From JAHEZL01 sp046074525 (GTDB taxonomy: Bacteria; Bacteroidota; Bacteroidia; Flavobacteriales_C; GCA-002722245), in assembly GCA_046074525.1 (NCBI GenBank), contig JBJTOK010000021.1, positions 62,001-126,000 on the forward strand: 64,000 bases of DNA, written 5' to 3'. The position numbers were made by a program, and so were the translations under genes. Below, piece by piece: positions 62,568 to 64,000 of the stretch (within the stretch, counting starts at the first letter, position 1; every line of letters begins with the position of its first letter). The notes beneath the pieces are model-generated. The model ran no database searches and was not told the origin of the DNA. It saw only the letters and a list, made by a program, of their open reading frames with translations.

Positions 62568-63431
62568 ATGAAGGTTTCGGGTTTCACTATCATCCGCAAT
62601 GCTGTTAAATACGACTTCCCTGTTGTGGAAGCTATCTCTTCTGTGCTGCCTTTGTGCGACGAGTTTGTAGTTGCTGTAGGCGATTGCGAAGATGGAACGC
62701 TGGAGCTCATTCAAAGCATCAATTCTCCCAAAATCAAAATTATCCGTACCGTTTGGGAAGAAGAGAAATATCGTTCTAAACATCTGCAGATTCTCGCGGT
62801 GGAAACCGATAAGGCTTTTAAAGCGATTTCAAAAGATAGCGACTGGGCTTTTTATATTCAGAGTGATGAAGCTTTGCACGAGCAATATCTCGACAATACT
62901 TATAAAGCGATGCAGCAGTGGAAAGATGATCAGCGCGTGGAAGGTTTGCTTTTCAACTACAAGCATTTTTATGGATCTTACGATTACATTGGTGCTTCAC
63001 CTCGTTGGTACCGCCGGGAAGTGCGCATCATCCGCAATCGCGCAGATATTTTCTCTTACAAGGATGCACAGGGTTTCCGCAAGCTGCCCAACGAAAAATT
63101 AAATGTGAAACTCATCGACGCTGAGATTTTTCATTATGGCTATGTCCGTGATCCAAAAAAGATGGCAGAGAAAATGAATTTCAATCAGGCTATGCATACC
63201 GATGACCCATCAAAAATGATGGCTTTTTACAACTATGATAATGTAGATGCACTCCATCGTTTTGAAGGTACGCATCCCAAAGTAATGCAGGAATGCATTA
63301 ATAAAATGAACTGGGAATTCGATTTTGATCCGTCATTCAATAAGATGCGATTGAAGGATAAATTCAAGTTGTTTTCTGAAAAGCTTACGGGGAGAAGAAT
63401 AGGGGAGTACAGGAATTATAAGATTGTCTGA
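62568..63431 (+). CDS. Glycosyltransferase family 2-like protein
   Basis: 287 residues. The N-terminal GT-A-type part begins VSGFTIIRNAVKYDFPVVEA with VAVGDCEDGTLELIQSI. It matches the start of GT2 enzymes, and SDEALHEQYLDN (about 105-116) looks like the DXD-like site. The substrate is not identifiable. The C-terminal half is basic, with many aromatic residues. The stop is followed by a short palindrome (63425-63446) and the convergent phosphatase gene (23-bp gap). Confidence 0.78.
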   Translation: MKVSGFTIIRNAVKYDFPVVEAISSVLPLCDEFVVAVGDCEDGTLELIQSINSPKIKIIRTVWEEEKYRSKHLQILAVETDKAFKAISKDSDWAFYIQSDEALHEQYLDNTYKAMQQWKDDQRVEGLLFNYKHFYGSYDYIGASPRWYRREVRIIRNRADIFSYKDAQGFRKLPNEKLNVKLIDAEIFHYGYVRDPKKMAEKMNFNQAMHTDDPSKMMAFYNYDNVDALHRFEGTHPKVMQECINKMNWEFDFDPSFNKMRLKDKFKLFSEKLTGRRIGEYRNYKIV

Positions 63432-63453
63432 ACCAAGGTTCAGGCAATAAGAA

Positions 63454-64000
63454 TTACAAACTCTGATTCACCAGTCTTCCCGATTCTACCAGCTTGTAAA
63501 GGTACTCCGAACACAGGGCTCGCTCAATTACTGCAAGGTGCGTTTCTTTGTGTATATCAGTCCCCACAAAATCAACAATGTTTTGATCAATCATCCAATG
63601 TGCTACGCCCATGGATTCCGGACCGTAATGACCCGCCAGTGAGTTGATATTGATTTGAAAATACACCCCGCTTTCACGCAGTTGCTTTAATAAATCGTGA
63701 TTGTAAAAATAAAAGGGGTAACGCTCAGGATGCGCGAGTAATGGTTTGTAGCCGAGGTCTTTTATCTTCTTGATGATAGGAAACGGATCTTCAGGTTGAT
63801 TGATGTATGAAAATTCAAAGAGAAGGTATTCGCCCCTGATTGGCAGCAAATCATTTTTTTCAATGAGCTCAAAGAAAAAATCATCGAAATAATATTCCGC
63901 TGCAGCATGCACAGGCAAATCGATGTTTTCCTTTTTTAATATGTCATTCAGTTTTTTTGCGCCTTCGTTGATAGTGGTAGAGGAGTTGCGGTAAAAATCC
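63454..64000 (-). CDS. CpsB/YwqE-type tyrosine phosphatase (PHP family), 3' part; 5' end outside window
   Basis: The frame is open to the right edge, so the gene is 5'-truncated; about 180 C-terminal residues are visible. They match the CpsB/YwqE manganese-dependent phosphatase family of polymerase-and-histidinol-phosphatase (PHP) fold: DFYRNSSTTI, AEYYFDDFFFELI, LLFEFSYINQP, PLLAHPERYPFYF, QININSLAGHYG and DFVGTDIHKETH. Several His/Asp metal ligands are visible. In capsule and exopolysaccharide loci it reverses tyrosine autokinase phosphorylation. That suggests a polysaccharide cluster to the right of the window. Confidence 0.85.
   Translation of the reverse strand, partial: DFYRNSSTTINEGAKKLNDILKKENIDLPVHAAAEYYFDDFFFELIEKNDLLPIRGEYLLFEFSYINQPEDPFPIIKKIKDLGYKPLLAHPERYPFYFYNHDLLKQLRESGVYFQININSLAGHYGPESMGVAHWMIDQNIVDFVGTDIHKETHLAVIERALCSEYLYKLVESGRLVNQSL

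Noticed and set aside
63425..63446. Palindrome at the glycosyltransferase stop as terminator
   Set aside because: TGTCTGAACC-aa-GGTTCAGGCA has a tight 2-nt loop and no T-tract; it also overlaps the stop codon, so a terminator role is not supported.
1..64000. tRNA, rRNA, transposase or integrase genes
   Set aside because: Intergenic gaps were read on both strands and no cloverleaf, rRNA segment or DDE/Tyr recombinase motif was recognised.

Overview
The window reads as a chromosomal stretch of a Bacteroidota bacterium. Several independent signs agree. Secreted proteins end in type IX secretion (T9SS) C-terminal domains, and one ends in the gliding-motility-associated (CHU_C, type B) domain. 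Promoters carry the Bacteroidota -7 element TAnnTTTG, often with a TTG about 19-20 bp upstream. Purine-rich ribosome-binding sites are mostly absent. The window also holds phylum-typical families (DUF4159, DUF6452/DUF6048, Bacteroidota-type trigger factor, the XrtN exosortase pair). It looks like ordinary chromosome: I saw no tRNA, rRNA, CRISPR array, prophage or insertion sequence.

Layout. 1-2318: the 3' end of a beta-helix protein, rsmE and a DUF4159 protein. 2319-2666: a gene-free stretch filled by a GC-rich, palindrome-laden intergenic repeat. 2667-8735: the most distinctive locus. It comprises a six-helix membrane protein, a small winged-helix regulator, a four-helix membrane protein, a VIT-domain protein with a C-terminal PEP-type sorting tail, exosortase N with an intact Cys/Arg/His triad, and a second four-helix protein homologous to the first. 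The same 17-bp inverted repeat plus flank precedes the first and third of these genes, so I infer one regulon under the winged-helix protein. 8741-16008: T9SS-exported hydrolases (a subtilase and two tandem GH18 chitinases), an OxyR-type regulator, a degenerate Rieske-fold lipoprotein and another T9SS cargo protein. 16285-26496: central metabolism and translation (GapN-type dehydrogenase, pheT, 2-oxoglutarate dehydrogenase E1/E2) plus an oxygenase and an outer-membrane-like DUF1207 protein.

26565-32058 (minus strand) is a tightly overlapping five-gene operon: RND/MMPL exporter, glucose-1-phosphate thymidylyltransferase, NAD-dependent sugar epimerase, polyprenyl diphosphate synthase and a small unknown protein. 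It points to envelope lipid/sugar work. 32118-34215: a radical SAM/SPASM enzyme and a MarR-YceI operon with a palindromic candidate operator. 34405-37717: the proteostasis operon tig-clpP-clpX. 37779-43284: an ECF sigma factor with a small membrane protein, the DUF6452/DUF6048 pair, an oxygenase, a nitroreductase, phosphatidylserine decarboxylase, a LysE-type exporter and a HigA-N-terminus-like orphan. 43368-47498: a giant CHU_C-domain surface protein with four 213-bp tandem repeats. 47606-50498: translation factors (RF3, ArfB-like) and a SPOR-like protein. 50495-58253: surface proteins and TPR/helical proteins. 58307-64000: EttA, an acyltransferase, hisS, a glycosyltransferase and the 3' part of a CpsB/YwqE-type phosphatase gene, hinting at polysaccharide synthesis past the right edge.

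The strongest candidate for a poorly described system is the exosortase N locus. The protease/VIT-substrate pairing is known as a family. The duplicated four-helix proteins flanking it, and the shared operator linking it to the regulator, look undescribed to me.
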